Assembly (NCBI GenBank): GCA_033782935.1
Contig: JAWQEG010003728.1
Location: 361,501 to 425,500 of the forward strand
DNA: 64,000 nucleotides
From: Petrolisthes cinctipes
Lineage: Eukaryota > Arthropoda > Malacostraca > Decapoda > Porcellanidae
Direction: 5' to 3'
Positions within the stretch are counted from its first letter, which is position 1. The number at the start of each line of letters is the position of its first letter. A program made the translations under genes and the position numbers. The notes beneath the pieces are model-generated. The model ran no database searches and had not been told where the DNA came from. It was given only the letters and a program-made list of their open reading frames with translations. Below, piece after piece: positions 1 to 10,693 of the stretch.

Positions 1-254
1 CATAAATTCACAATAACAGACACAAACAATTCTACGCACAACACACACAAAAGAAACACTTTGGGACACCAAACAAAAATTATTTATGTATTAGTTTAAT
101 TCAATGTTGTTCAGTGTTCTTCTATTCCTTTCCTGTAGCGTTTTGTGTTAAAGTAATTGCGCATATTATGCTTATTACTATAAAGATTAAATCATATTAC
201 TAGATTGCATGAAATTGGTTATAAGTGTTTGGTGTTATGATACTGTATCAATCA

Positions 255-256
<2 letters not shown>

Positions 257-299
<43 letters not shown>
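257..299. repeat. (TC)n microsatellite
   Basis: Uninterrupted TC dinucleotides, about 21 units, in the upstream intron. Confidence 0.95.
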
Positions 300-302
<3 letters not shown>

Positions 303-696
303 CGGAAGGGACTGGATTAATAAGTTAAACGATTACATTTATCATGAATAGGTGAATATAATGTGTGATTTATTTGATTTATGAACCTCTGATCATATAA
401 GCCTTCCACACAATATATTTTTTATGAGTGTATCATGCCACTTTTTCTATAACTCTCAAGATACGAATATTTATCGAATGGTAAATAGTGGCATGGCAAT
501 AAAATAGTAACAAATTCTGGTATATAATATGCATTTTTAAGTCATAATATTTTTCAACTGAGTTCAAAATACCAGCGCCTGAGACTCTGTGTTGTTCTAT
601 CTCATCGTATACTAACAAATCACCTACTAGTAGCCTCCTTTCTGATGACAGGGAAGAGGGGGGAAAAGAGAAAGCTGTATTGGATATCGTGGTAGA

Positions 697-920
697 TAAA
701 TTATTATTATTAATAATAATAATAATCATAATCATTGCAATTAAAATAAGAAGGAAAATAATAATAATAATAAAAATAATGATAATGAAAGTAAAAATAA
801 TCATATTCATAATCATTACAATGAAAATAACAAGGAAAATAATAATAACAATAAAAGTAAAAATAATCATAAGCATAATCATTACAATCAAAATAACAAT
901 GAAAATAAAAGCAAAAAGAT
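697..920. repeat. A-rich degenerate trinucleotide repeat with a longer period
   Basis: AAT/ATA-type low complexity. Above the trinucleotide level, a unit of roughly 65-75 bases recurs about three times, each copy containing ATCAT..CATAATCATT followed by CAAT(G/C)AAAATAA and AAAAGTAAAAATA. Open frames across it are by-products of base composition. Confidence 0.75.
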
Positions 921-1064
921 AAATATAATTTACTAATTTTCGTATGCTGTGTTACAAACATTTAAACAGTACATTCCAGTTCGTTATAATAAACACAGTA
1001 ATTTAGACGAAGTATAACACAAATTATGTAAAACCAGAGCACATTTCTGTTTGTTAATTATCGT

Positions 1065-1307
1065 TTGAGGTTTTACAAGGATAATGCTCATGAATTATTC
1101 ATCAACAACGTACAGAAAGGAACATTATGTTCGATTCGTGCTCTCGATGAACCTATACCTGTTGAAATACGACTAAAGAATAAGGAGCCCAAAAACTTCC
1201 TCCTGGATCCCAAAACCTCATACACACTCCCAAGAACGCGGAAGAATCAATGGAAGAATTTTCTAATATGTACAGTACATTACAGCGTATTCGGCGGAAT
1301 TCGGTGA
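1065..1307 (+). other. Unrecognised open frame of about 80 codons
   Basis: An open frame starting after a stop near 1060, containing HELFINNVQKG, DEPIPVEIRL and LLDPKTSYTLPR. The mixed composition looks more protein-like than the surrounding DNA, but I do not recognise a family and it does not resemble dynein. It begins at TTG rather than ATG. It could be a decayed mobile-element fragment or chance. Confidence 0.2.
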
Positions 1308-1401
1308 TGTACAAAGGCTGGGTAGAATAGGATTGTAGAGGTAGGAGGGTAGTGTATACAACAATGCACTATCAACAACATAAATTATATATTCAAAGTC
1401 A

Positions 1402-1569
1402 AAGTTACCATCACAAATGTCTTGGGGACCCCACCCGACCCCCAAGTTACCATCACAAATGTCTTGGGGACCCCACCCGACCCCCAAGTTACCATTACAA
1501 ATGTCTTGGGGACCCCACCCGACCCCCAAGTTACCATCACAAATGTCTTGGGGACCCCCCCGCCCCCCC
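1402..1569. repeat. Minisatellite, 42 bp unit, four copies
   Basis: Four head-to-tail copies of a 42-base unit that begins AAGTTACCATCACAAATGTC and ends in a C-rich GACCCCACCCGACCCCC stretch. Copies start at about 1402, 1444, 1486 and 1528. The third copy has one C-to-T change (CATTACA), and the fourth runs into a poly-C tract. As 42 is divisible by three, several frames stay open on both strands, which is not evidence of coding. Confidence 0.95.
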
Positions 1570-2021
1570 CCCCCTCCACACACACCTTCACTGTTGTGAT
1601 ACTCGCCAAGCCAGCTGCATTTAAGGATTTCATATAACAATAGCATTATAGAAACCCAACTTACACTGCTATGATATATTTGCTCGTCCTACCATTATGT
1701 AACTGTTACCATCAGAGTGCATATTAATAATAACGTAAACAATAATAATAGATTCTCCTCACCTCCATAATGTCATGGTTAAAATACGGTCATGTTTGTT
1801 TTTCAACAGATTAGTGCCATTGATGTTTAACACCAAAAGAACGTAATTCACCCAGCTTTCCTCACCCCTAGAATCGCAAATCATGCTCGAAAATTGTAAT
1901 TCTGATTTTATATTTGTTCTTAAAACTTGAAGACATTCAGTTTACACACCAGAAGCTATATATTATCATAAGTTATTTTATAACACCCACCCCTGAAAAC
2001 GTTGATCATGAATGCTTGCAG

Positions 2022-2179
2022 ACGAAGACGAGCCCCTGTTTATGTCCCTGATTGATGACCTGTTTCCCAACATGGCACAAGAGAAGGGCTATCATAACCA
2101 ACTGACCACCGCCATTAACGAGGTGGTCACGGAACTGGGTCTTATCAACCACCCCCCTTGGATTCTCAAGCTTACTCAG
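2022..2179 (+). CDS. DNAH5: Dynein heavy chain exon 1: entry into AAA2
   Basis: Residues 1-52. The acceptor is ttgcag before 2022 and the donor gtatga after 2179. The first two bases finish a codon from an upstream exon, so the exon enters in phase 1 and leaves in phase 0. It reads EDEPLFMSLIDDLFPNM near the start and LINHPPWILKLTQ at the end. In dyneins this segment follows AAA1 and leads to the AAA2 nucleotide loop. Confidence 0.93.
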
Positions 2180-3847
2180 GTATGAAAAGAAAGCTAATAT
2201 ATCCAATATATATTTTTTTTTTTTTCATTTTTTTTTTCAAATTTAAATTTATTGCAACCACTTGATACTCACAACCAGGGCCCGTCCTCTCCATGTCTTG
2301 AATTCTGCATGCATATCATCAATTTCTCCTCCAAATTGTTATTGCTACCTTTTATGACCTTAACCTTCATATAATGCATAATTATTAATTCTATTCCACT
2401 GCGCTGAAACCCAGTCTAGATAATTCCCATCGGCTGTGACATTCAATACAGAACTTTCCATAGTATTAAAAGTTTGTATTCATTAACCATCTTCGTACGA
2501 AGGATAACTGCTCTCCAATCCTCCTACTACAGGCCAATTGCTTTGACCTGTTCTGCTGTTATAATACTAACATTGTCTTTATGTGGATAAAATAATATGA
2601 TCCTTAGTATTGATTTAGTGTAGGTTTGTCTATAAGTGATATTCTTGCTGAATTTATCTTTCAGATTCTTAGTCATTCCCTTTGCGATATTTCAGGAAAT
2701 ATATAGCAGTCACTATAGAAAGAGAAAAAAAAATTATGACTCCTTTTCTCGATAATTGGTAATGTGTCTGAACCAAAAATATTCTCCAAATATAGATTGT
2801 AGACTGTATTTCCTTCTTAAAAACTTCATTGTTTTGCTAATAACAATCGCACAATTATCATTGATAGCCATCACGCTTCAGCTGATATTCACGTTTCTTT
2901 ATTTCACAATTGTGATCTGTGGAAGACGCCCTTTCCATTTACCTTTCCTTCCGCTTGTGATTTTCATTCTTTCATGTGCATTGACACTTTATTTTGAAAT
3001 TTGTCTTCCTTTTTAGTGAGTGACAATGTCTTGTAAGTGTATGGAGGTTCTCCAAGCTAATTCTTCCTGCAGGCTGCATGAAACAATAACAACACTACCT
3101 ACACCCTGAGACAATGCTTCCAAACTGTCACCCAGCTGTAGTATAAAAAGTGTCTTGTTTCAAATTAGAGAACATTTTTATAGCATTCTCTTTCCATCAC
3201 TACCCACAGCATCATAACAGTGTTCATGTGTTTGGCTGATGGTCACACGCAAAGCAAGATTAGCCTATGGCTGACCGATATGCAAATCAAATTATACGGT
3301 GTAACCACAAGCTGTAGTTGGTACGTCAATTCGGCAATGTCCTCTAACTGAACTAACACAGAACACGGAAAGTGATGACCCTTGTGTATTTGTTCTCTCT
3401 TATCTCCACCTCTATTTCCACCTCTATCTGTCGTCCTCACCTCTCACCATTTCTCACGTTTTCTCTTCAAGTCTCAACTACTTCCTCTCCTTTTCATTTA
3501 CAACTCGCTTTCTCTTTTCATCTCTCTCCCTCTCCTCTTACATACTCACTTTTCTACTCTTTGTGTAACTTAATTACCTCTTTCATCTTAATTTTTCAGG
3601 TTCCCTCCTCACCTCAGTCTTCCTAACCTTACAATAGGTTAGGAAGGTTAGAGCTTTCCACTCTTCTCACAATATATTTATCGTTTTTTCTAACCTGATT
3701 TGTAAAATAAATAATGAACTCTTATAATCTCACTTCCAATATTCCCCTCACTTTTCCTTTCATCACCTCCTCTCGCATCGTCTCACCATCCTCTCTTTAT
3801 CTACCTTTCTTTAATTTTGTACATCTTCTCATCACTCGGTACCGTAG
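2180..3847. other. Intron 1, no recognised element
   Basis: AT-rich, with a poly-T stretch near 2212-2239 and a pyrimidine-rich region at about 3370-3800. A perfect 10 bp inverted repeat with an 8-base spacer lies at 3619-3646 (CTTCCTAACC / GGTTAGGAAG). Nothing else is recognised. Confidence 0.6.
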
Positions 3848-3966
3848 CTGTACGAGACTCAGCGGGTGCGCCACGGTATGATGACCCTAGGACCAAGTGG
3901 CGCTGGAAAGACCTCCTGCATCCACGTCCTCATGCGAGCACTTTCCAAAATTGGACAGCCTCACAG
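3848..3966 (+). CDS. DNAH5: Dynein heavy chain exon 2: AAA2 Walker A
   Basis: Residues 53-92. It carries the second nucleotide-binding loop, [19 protein letters not shown], with the full Walker A pattern including Lys and Thr. In dyneins AAA2 binds ATP structurally and is thought to hydrolyse little. Entry is in phase 0 and exit in phase 2 (AG left over). The acceptor is accgtag and the donor gtactg, the latter soon followed by a long (TG)n tract. Confidence 0.95.
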
Positions 3967-3988
3967 GTACTGGTTTCTCACTGGTACT

Positions 3989-4027
<39 letters not shown>
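3989..4027. repeat. (TG)n microsatellite just after exon 2
   Basis: About 19 TG units beginning roughly 22 bases after the exon 2 donor, followed by a short poly-A run. Confidence 0.95.
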
Positions 4028-4033
<6 letters not shown>

Positions 4034-4353
4034 AAAATGAAATACCTAGTGTGTAGCCGACATTGAAAGTATTATGAAATGTGTGTGCTATTGTTTATAC
4101 TGTACACTCGTAATTTTTGTTATGCTTTGAGTCGCAAGAGTTTCCTATGAACTTTGATAACAATGAGAGGGGTTACATGTTCCCACCATCTCCAAAAACA
4201 CTGCTTCTTACCATCGTTAGTGTGCTTAGCGTATACGGGCATGCAATTTAACAATTTTCATTTTTCTTATTACTTCTTGACCATTTACACTTCTTACCTG
4301 TCACTCGTTATGCATTACCTATGGTTTATGTACAAATGAGTTGCTTATCCAAG

Positions 4354-4481
4354 GGAGCTGAGGATGAATCCTAAGGCTATCACCTCGGCGCAAATGTTTG
4401 GGCGGTTGGATGTGGCCACCAGCGACTGGACTGATGGTATTTTCTCTACCCTCTGGCGCAAGACGCTCAAAGCTAAGAGAG
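4354..4481 (+). CDS. DNAH5: Dynein heavy chain exon 3: AAA2
   Basis: Residues 92-135. It completes the Arg codon from exon 2 and reads [20 protein letters not shown] then [18 protein letters not shown], a highly conserved AAA2 stretch. It leaves in phase 1 with a gtgagt donor. Confidence 0.95.
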
Positions 4482-5028
4482 GTGAGTGGCGAGTGTACTT
4501 TATGTATCAATACTCAGGAATCAGTAACATCGGGTAAAAATATGCAAAAAGCGTTATCAACTACCAATACCAGATAAGGCATTAAGTAAATAGTAGATAA
4601 TTCCTGGAATGAATAAAAATCTTTTTCAAAGAATGCATTATTTAAGCAGCATATTTGTCAACCGACATGAAATTAATACATCACTTAACAAATAATGACA
4701 CTATTTCATGTGATTAACTGGGCGCAAGTTACCCAACAGATGAATTTAACTCCTGTTCAGTGCATGTAATTTTCGGGTGCCTCCTCAGAGAAGGAATATT
4801 TTCAGTAAGACATTCATTTGAAATGAATTTCTATTTTTCACTGGATCAGATAATCGAACTTTTTTCATGGGCCAACGAATCTATTTCCAAATTTAATTAA
4901 TGTATGTGGTTAACGTCACTGTAATCCAATTTTCTCGAATTGAGAGCCGTAGGCGTATACTGTTTGTACGGTAAAGAGTTTGTATGATAAAATATCAGTA
5001 CAGAGCTATATTTGTGAGACTTAGTAGA
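4482..5028. other. Intron 3, first part, no recognised element
   Basis: AT-rich unique-looking sequence. Nothing recognised before the foldback element that begins near 5029. Confidence 0.5.
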
Positions 5029-5457
5029 CACGAATGAGCAGAGCCCGACGGGCATTGCCTGGTGGGCTTATTTCTTTAGCAGTGCATTCAAATGGAGCAG
5101 TTCCCAGCAGCATATTCACCAACTGTACTCTACTCTCTCAGCAGTCTTGAGAATGGCTGGACGAGCAGAGATGAAGGGGTGGGTAACTGGTTAAAACTTC
5201 AACTCGAGTCGACCACACAGCTCCGTAGGGCTGGGCGCGCGCACGCATAATGCTGTATGTTTGAACCATTTGCCCCTTCAAAAAGGCTAGTACAACCATT
5301 CTCAAGACTGGTGTGGGAGTATTATACAGTTGGTGAATATGCTTCCCGACAGGCTTCACACTATTGTCCCCTCCATGCACTCACTTCCCAAAAATATTTG
5401 TGTATTGGACGGGTCTCAGTAACAATGCTTGCCCGTCGGGCACCGCTCGATTGTGTG
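5029..5457. mobile_element. Foldback (MITE-like) element in intron 3
   Basis: The outer ends are inverted copies: a left end with GCCCGACGGGCATTG near 5043 and a right end with CAATGCTTGCCCGTCGGGC at 5423-5441. Inside, 5110-5156 and 5296-5342 are inverted copies sharing GCATATTCACCAACTGTA and CAGTCTTGAGAATGG. The arms are diverged with small gaps. No transposase is present, so this fits a non-autonomous DNA transposon. No clear target duplication was found. Confidence 0.7.
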
Positions 5458-5879
5458 AATGGAGCCTTAGAATTAAAACATTTCCCTTTGGGATTTTGCG
5501 CCCCCTTCGGCCCAAGTCATTCCCTTTCAGTTCTTTTCTTTCTATTTCCTTCCTGCTTGCTGTCTTAACTCTCTGTCACCTTCTTCAGGCTCTGTAGACC
5601 TCGTGTTGCGGCCTCTAATATCAATCAATCTATATAAATAATTCTAAGCGAATGTGTGTTCGGATGTCTGATTGCAAAAAATATCTGGCAAAAGAATCTC
5701 AATCTGAGGTCAATATGACATTGGTTGAGACTATGATTTCGGCGATGATCATTATGTTGGCAACATCCATATCAGGTGTGTTCACCATTTTTGCATTGTC
5801 CATCACCTCGACCGCTGTTGTATGTTACAAAAATTGATGAGAGGTGATTTACACACACAATGGTCCGGGGTATCTCGAT
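5458..5879. other. Intron 3 middle part, no recognised element
   Basis: Contains a short C- and T-rich stretch near 5500-5600, possibly the tail of another repeat. I cannot assign it. Confidence 0.4.
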
Positions 5880-6020
5880 GGGTCAAAGTATAGTTTTTCC
5901 AGGTCACATTATAGTTTCCTCAGGTCAAATTATACCCATCCCCAGGTCATATAATAGAAGCCTTCGTTGTCAGGTCAAATTATACTTTCCTCAGGTCAAA
6001 TTGTACCCATTCCCAGGTCA
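5880..6020 (+). repeat. Degenerate 21-22 bp tandem repeat with seven (A/G)GGTCA sites
   Basis: AGGTCA starts at 5901, 5922, 5944, 5972, 5993 and 6015, and GGGTCA at 5880. Spacings are 21, 21, 22, 28, 21 and 22. The typical unit is CAGGTCAAATTATACCCATC with variation after the hexamer. AGGTCA is the nuclear-receptor half site, so regulatory function is possible but unproven; a simple tandem repeat explains it equally well. Confidence 0.7.
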
Positions 6021-6254
6021 AATTATGGTTTAACTCGTCCCCCAAAATTTGTCCAGACTAAAGGAATATTAAAGGCAAATCCTCGCTGACCTTCTATTAT
6101 GAAATAATATTTTATTATATGGTGGTGGTTGTACAATTTCCCTTTCTGTTTCTAGCTATTGAAAGGAGAAGAAATATATTTGACTTATTAATGAGGAAGA
6201 GGGGAAAATTGGGTATTTAATTCCTTTTGATGTGAGACTATTCTCCTTGCCCAG

Positions 6255-6451
6255 GTGAGCACATATGGCTCGTGCTTGATGGACCGGTTGACGCCATATG
6301 GATTGAGAACCTCAATTCTGTGCTGGATGATAACCGTACGCTTACCCTAGCCAACGGAGACCGTATACCCATGTCACCCTGTTGTAAGGTCATCTTCGAA
6401 CCAGCAAACATTGATAATGCCTCGCCAGCAACAGTGTCGAGGAATGGCATG
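6255..6451 (+). CDS. DNAH5: Dynein heavy chain exon 4: AAA2 Walker B region
   Basis: Residues 135-200. It reads [20 protein letters not shown], the AAA2 Walker B strand, then [29 protein letters not shown], the sensor region. Entry is in phase 1 (G|GT) and exit in phase 0 after ATG, with donor gtaggt. The acceptor is ttgcccag. Confidence 0.96.
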
Positions 6452-7452
6452 GTAGGTAAAAAAAAAGTAATGGTTGTAGCTAAATCATTAGGATTTAGAG
6501 TGAGAATAGAAGTGTCTAATGTCATATGTATATACTCTTTCACAGAGAATCTCTTGGTGGTTCCTATATCCTATGGGCTGACAAGATGAACACTGCAAGT
6601 CTGATTGAAAACACACCACAAACATTCAGTTCCCAAAGTTTAAACTATATACAGTTGCCTAAAAGGACCTTCTTAACCCCTTGTTTTGTGTCTGGCATAG
6701 ATGTGGCAGCGTAACAATATTCGTATTACATTTATGAATGAGAACAATCTCCGTGCTGAATCATTACGTAGTGGTGGTGGGGTTAACAGTGTTGTACAAT
6801 ACTTATAGCTCATTGCTTTATAGAGGTCATTAACAGCTAAGAATCATCGCGTATTGAAGTTACTGTACTTTAATGGTAGAAATGGGTTATTTGCAATATA
6901 TTAGGGCTAAGTCATAGATATTATCATAATTTATTATGAACTTTGACCAATGAATATAATTATTCATTCTATAGGAAAATAATTAGTATCAAAGGTCCTG
7001 TGCGTTACTAGTAAAGATAAAATCCGACTTATAAACTAATCATGATAAAGAGCATCAGGCAGGAGTTGGAGTGTTTATTCTTGCTGGCCGCTAGAGGCGC
7101 CACCGTCCTGGCTAGCCAGCCAGAGACTACACTAAAATAACTCTAAGCGGTCTATCCTGCTCCAGGACTAGAATCCTTGTCATAGGGCAGTTTTACTTCT
7201 TCACTGAATCACCTTTAACCGTTTTTTTCCTTACCATTTCACCGAACGATGTATGCCAGGCGTGTTACGAATGCGATTGTAGTCTGAAGTACGGTACTGA
7301 AATAATTTATCCATTTATTGTAGATGAAATTTTCCATAATTTTTGAAATGTGACCATATCAATGTAATATTTATGAAGGAAGAAAAAAAAAATACGTTTA
7401 TTAACTTTGCATCAAAAGTGCAGCAAGTAATGGAATCTGGTACAATGCCCAG
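6452..7452. other. Intron 4, no recognised element
   Basis: A GC-richer patch sits at about 7085-7120 (GGCCGCTAGAGGCGCC). I see no mobile element or coding similarity. Confidence 0.5.
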
Positions 7453-7638
7453 GTATACATGAGTTCATCGGGACTGGACTGGCAGCCGCTGCTTCAAGCC
7501 TGGCTCAAGACAAGACCTCACCACGAACAAGTCGTACTTAACGATCTGTTCCCCAGCACCTATCCCTCGTTGTATACCTGGTCCCGCCAAAACCTGCATT
7601 TCTGTCTTCCTATCCTTCAGGTCAACATTATCACCCAG
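7453..7638 (+). CDS. DNAH5: Dynein heavy chain exon 5: end of AAA2
   Basis: Residues 201-262. Exactly 62 codons, phase 0 at both ends. It reads VYMSSSGLDWQPLLQAWLK and ends in LPILQVNIITQ, matching the helical lid of AAA2 in the family. The donor is gtcagt. It can join in frame to either exon 6a or exon 6b. Confidence 0.95.
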
Positions 7639-8295
7639 GTCAGTATACCTGCAAAAGTGTCTCTTTCCTCTGTCTGAAAACCATATTTAATTTATTATTT
7701 CATGTGTAGCCTAAATGTCTTCCTGTCTGTCCATCTATCTATCGAATTATATATATATTTATTTTTGATGGAAAGAGTGGTATGGTGGCCTTACGGTACA
7801 TTGAAAATCTCATACTCATTACTGTATATGATGGAAGACTCGTGTGTGATCTTGGGAGACCAAATATTAACAATAATATGATAAGTATTCGCTGCTTCAT
7901 CACATTTTACAGCGTGACTGAATGATATTTAACGATTATATCTATGTAAAAAGTCCACTGTATAGAAGACTTTACAAAGTCGTTAATTCTCCGTTGTGCG
8001 ATTTTCCGAGGTGAAATTTTCATCCTATTTTACCGAAAATGAATCCAGAATGTTGTTGTCTAATACGACTTGTATGGTTGGCGTAGGTAATTCGAACACA
8101 TTATTTTATAAGAGATGTCACTATTCAAAATCACAGTAAGGAATGGTCACCCAAGTCAATCGGTGATCGTTTAATAACTTTCCTAATAACGTGGTTTTGC
8201 AATTTTCCCATCCATTCCTCTGTACACTGTAGGTACTCTGGAAACCAAAATCGTGTGGACGAGTTATTTTTGGTCAATAGTATTTGTAAATTACA
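7639..8295. other. Intron 5, first part, no recognised element
   Basis: AT-rich; nothing recognised before the dispersed repeat at 8296. Confidence 0.5.
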
Positions 8296-8795
8296 TTAAC
8301 CCTTAATTCGAGGGTGTATGAAAATTTCGACACTAGCAACAAGTCTGGAGCACCGCAGGTATAGTATTCATTCAACTGCGCAGTTTTTATATTTGCTCGG
8401 TCCCTAACAGTTAGTTTCAGCCTAGCAACATTGAAGGTGAGAGCCAAGGGACTACCCACAGCCCACCAGTCAGTATTACTCGAACAGTGAGGGTGGTAGG
8501 ACATATTTTCATCACTCATTTTTTCCTGTACTTACCATATATGTACGTAAAAACGACAGTGACATATTTCATATTGTTGTGTTGACAAATGTGAATTATG
8601 ACATGTTTTATAACAAAATTAGAGTGTGAAAATGTACTTAGATATGTAAATAGAGTGTAAAAGTGAATTTTGAGTTGATGTCAGTCTGAGCTGGCTACCC
8701 ATCCTACAGATGTCACTTTAGTCTTCACAAGTACATCAGGAGATTGCTAAATGTTTGTACTTCAATATCCTGTATAATTTATTTAGGTAGTGTCA
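8296..8795 (+). repeat. Dispersed repeat A, copy 1 (+)
   Basis: Shares long blocks with copies at 22095 (+), 39218 (-) and 43702 (-). Diagnostic blocks are AGTGTAAAAGTGAATTTTGA, GGCTACCCATCCTACAGA and ACCATATATGTACGTAAAAA. The start is TTAACCCTT, as at the corresponding end of copy 3. No coding sequence was seen. The TTAA-CCC terminus resembles piggyBac-type ends, which is only a hint. Confidence 0.8.
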
Positions 8796-8978
8796 GTGTT
8801 TTACAAGATACTGGTGGTGTTTACATAAAAATAATAGCTTCCGGTTGCAGTATACATGTGGATTTTTAATCCATGTGGGCAGATCTCGTCAAATCCACTA
8901 GAAAGTGACCAGATCCTACAACAATCTTTATTCTAGCCCTGTGGGGGATGGCTAATATTCACAGAGAATAAAGTCAGC

Positions 8979-9400
8979 CCCAATGGACAGAGGGATAAAG
9001 AGTAATCACTTACGGTGGATTCAGGAATACCTCAGTAACAGGACCTCCCGTGTGTTTTTCAGTGGTATGCTCAGTCCTTTGTGCAGTTTTCATCTTCGTA
9101 CACCTCAAGGGGGTGTTCTCAGCCCATTTTTGTTTAATATTTCTGATTTATCGGTTGCTCACTTCCTTCCCTGATATTCCTGCTGGAACTACAATAACAT
9201 ACTATGCTGATAAAATCTGTGTTCATTCTACCTGGCCAAGAGATCTCCAACAGTTCCTTGACTCATTCACTGTGGCTTCCTCTCACTGTGGTATTATTGT
9301 TTCCCCAGATAAGAGTAGAATATTCACCTGCCGCTCTCCTCAAACCCTGTCAGTCTTCACCATTGGACATTTAGTGACCTTGCTCTTACCGCTTGAATCT
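8979..9400 (+). pseudogene. LINE reverse transcriptase fragment (family J2)
   Basis: A truncated reverse transcriptase with RTSRVFFSGMLSPLCSFHLR, TPQGGVLSPFLFNI and a damaged catalytic box reading TYYADKICVHST where YADD is expected. A frame change occurs near 9150-9170. The same family occurs at 60400-61960 and 52830-53000. Jockey-like by the overall motif style; non-functional. Confidence 0.85.
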
Positions 9401-10224
9401 CGATCAAAACGATAGCATGTATTCTCAGCCCTTTTCGTAGAGGATACAATCTCCGGAGCTTACAACTCCAGCTCTCTAGTCGCTCGGCCTCGTTCACAAT
9501 AGCGCAAGATTATAGATAGATTCCCTTTCAAATTGGGTAAAGTATTCTCAAATAATTTCAGCACAACACACTACGCCAGACACATGAAAATGTATAATCA
9601 TGATAGATAATGAAGAGTGGGCTCAAGAACCACCAGCTACAGAATGGTGAGTCAGGAAGAGGTACGGTAGTGTGGTGATGAAGGGATAAAGAGTCTGTAT
9701 GCATCTTGAATAGTTTCATCGTCCCATAATTCTATGACAATAGCCTGAGTATGAGAATGCATAAAATGTCGCCACATAGGCATGAATACCATCCTTAAAT
9801 GTTACGTATATAGCTGCAAATTAATATAGATTACTAACCACTAATTTCATGAGAGAAAATAGTACACCGAAAATGCAATGATACAATTACAGTGATATAT
9901 AACAGTAGCATGAAAGGAAAGATCATGGTATAATACATCTAAACATATTTTACCGTGAAAAGACAGTACATTGCACCAAATATATAAAGATATGAAAGTA
10001 AGGAAATGACACCTAATAGCCATAATATAATTTGGAAATGAATATACTTGTGAATATAATTTCTGTCATGTATGTTGCAATTTGCAGTGATTTTTTTTTT
10101 TTTTTCACAATATGTCTGAGTCACTTCCCTTCATGTACATCAACTGTATCTGTTTCCGTTTGTATTGGTAGGCGTTTTGGGGTTAATTTTAAGGAAGCAT
10201 GGAATATTAAATTTGTTAATCGAT

Positions 10225-10261
<37 letters not shown>

Positions 10262-10495
10262 AAATCAAGATACAGGGTTTGGGTCAAGTGTGTTTAACGA
10301 GAGGCAGGTGGTGCAATAAGGGTGTATGTTCATCTGCAACATATGTATTATTAATGTGTATAGGATATGTTTACATCAAATTATGGTCAGTAATATGTTT
10401 GTTTGGTAAGAAGCAGAGTGTGTACTTTGTGTGCGTGTCAAAAAGCAGGATGTGCGTTCACTATAAGGTTCACTGAACTGGGAGGGTTGTATCAG
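9401..10495. other. Intron 5, remainder
   Basis: Contains a poly-T run near 10091-10105 and a (TG)n tract at about 10227-10260. No other element was recognised. The sequence just before 10496 has a weak pyrimidine tract ahead of the ATCAG acceptor. Confidence 0.5.
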
Positions 10496-10693
10496 GCGCT
10501 AGGTCTGCTGGAAGGATTACTTCCTGACGGAGAAGAGGTGGGAGACGAGGCCTACCTTCAGCGGCGGAGGCGTCGGTCCTCAGCATGGGGTCCGACACAC
10601 AGGATGCAAACCCCTGATGACACCACCAACACCTTCAGCCCCATGGACACCCCTCGCTCCCTGGCCGAGGAAGAAGACGACGACGCTAACCCG
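10496..10693 (+). CDS. DNAH5: Dynein heavy chain alternative exon 6a
   Basis: The acceptor is tatcag before 10496, phase 0. It starts ALGLLEGLLPDGEE, parallel to AIKVLEGLLPEEQT of exon 6b, at the AAA2-AAA3 link. Two phase-0 donors are possible. GAG|gtggga after 10537 is the better match and gives a 14-residue exon. CCG|gtgcca after 10693 is weak and gives 66 residues, including QRRRRR, TPDDT, MDTPRS and EEEDDDA, a charged tail with possible proline-directed phosphorylation sites. The open frame runs on to a stop at 10772-10774. The end given is the longer option. It may be a mutually exclusive exon or a decaying duplicate. Confidence 0.55.

Larger units (their letters stand above)
1..2021. 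other. Upstream intron (partial), no dynein exon seen
   Basis: The exon before exon 1 should end AAA1 with a leucine- and lysine-rich segment leading to DEDEPLF. I find no such sequence here, so it lies outside the window. The stretch holds simple repeats, one 42 bp minisatellite and one unrecognised open frame, each listed separately. I see nothing else in it. Confidence 0.7.

Noticed and set aside
1263..1646. Gly/Pro-rich open frames on both strands across the 42 bp repeat
   Set aside because: A unit length divisible by three keeps frames open; no start context or similarity supports coding.
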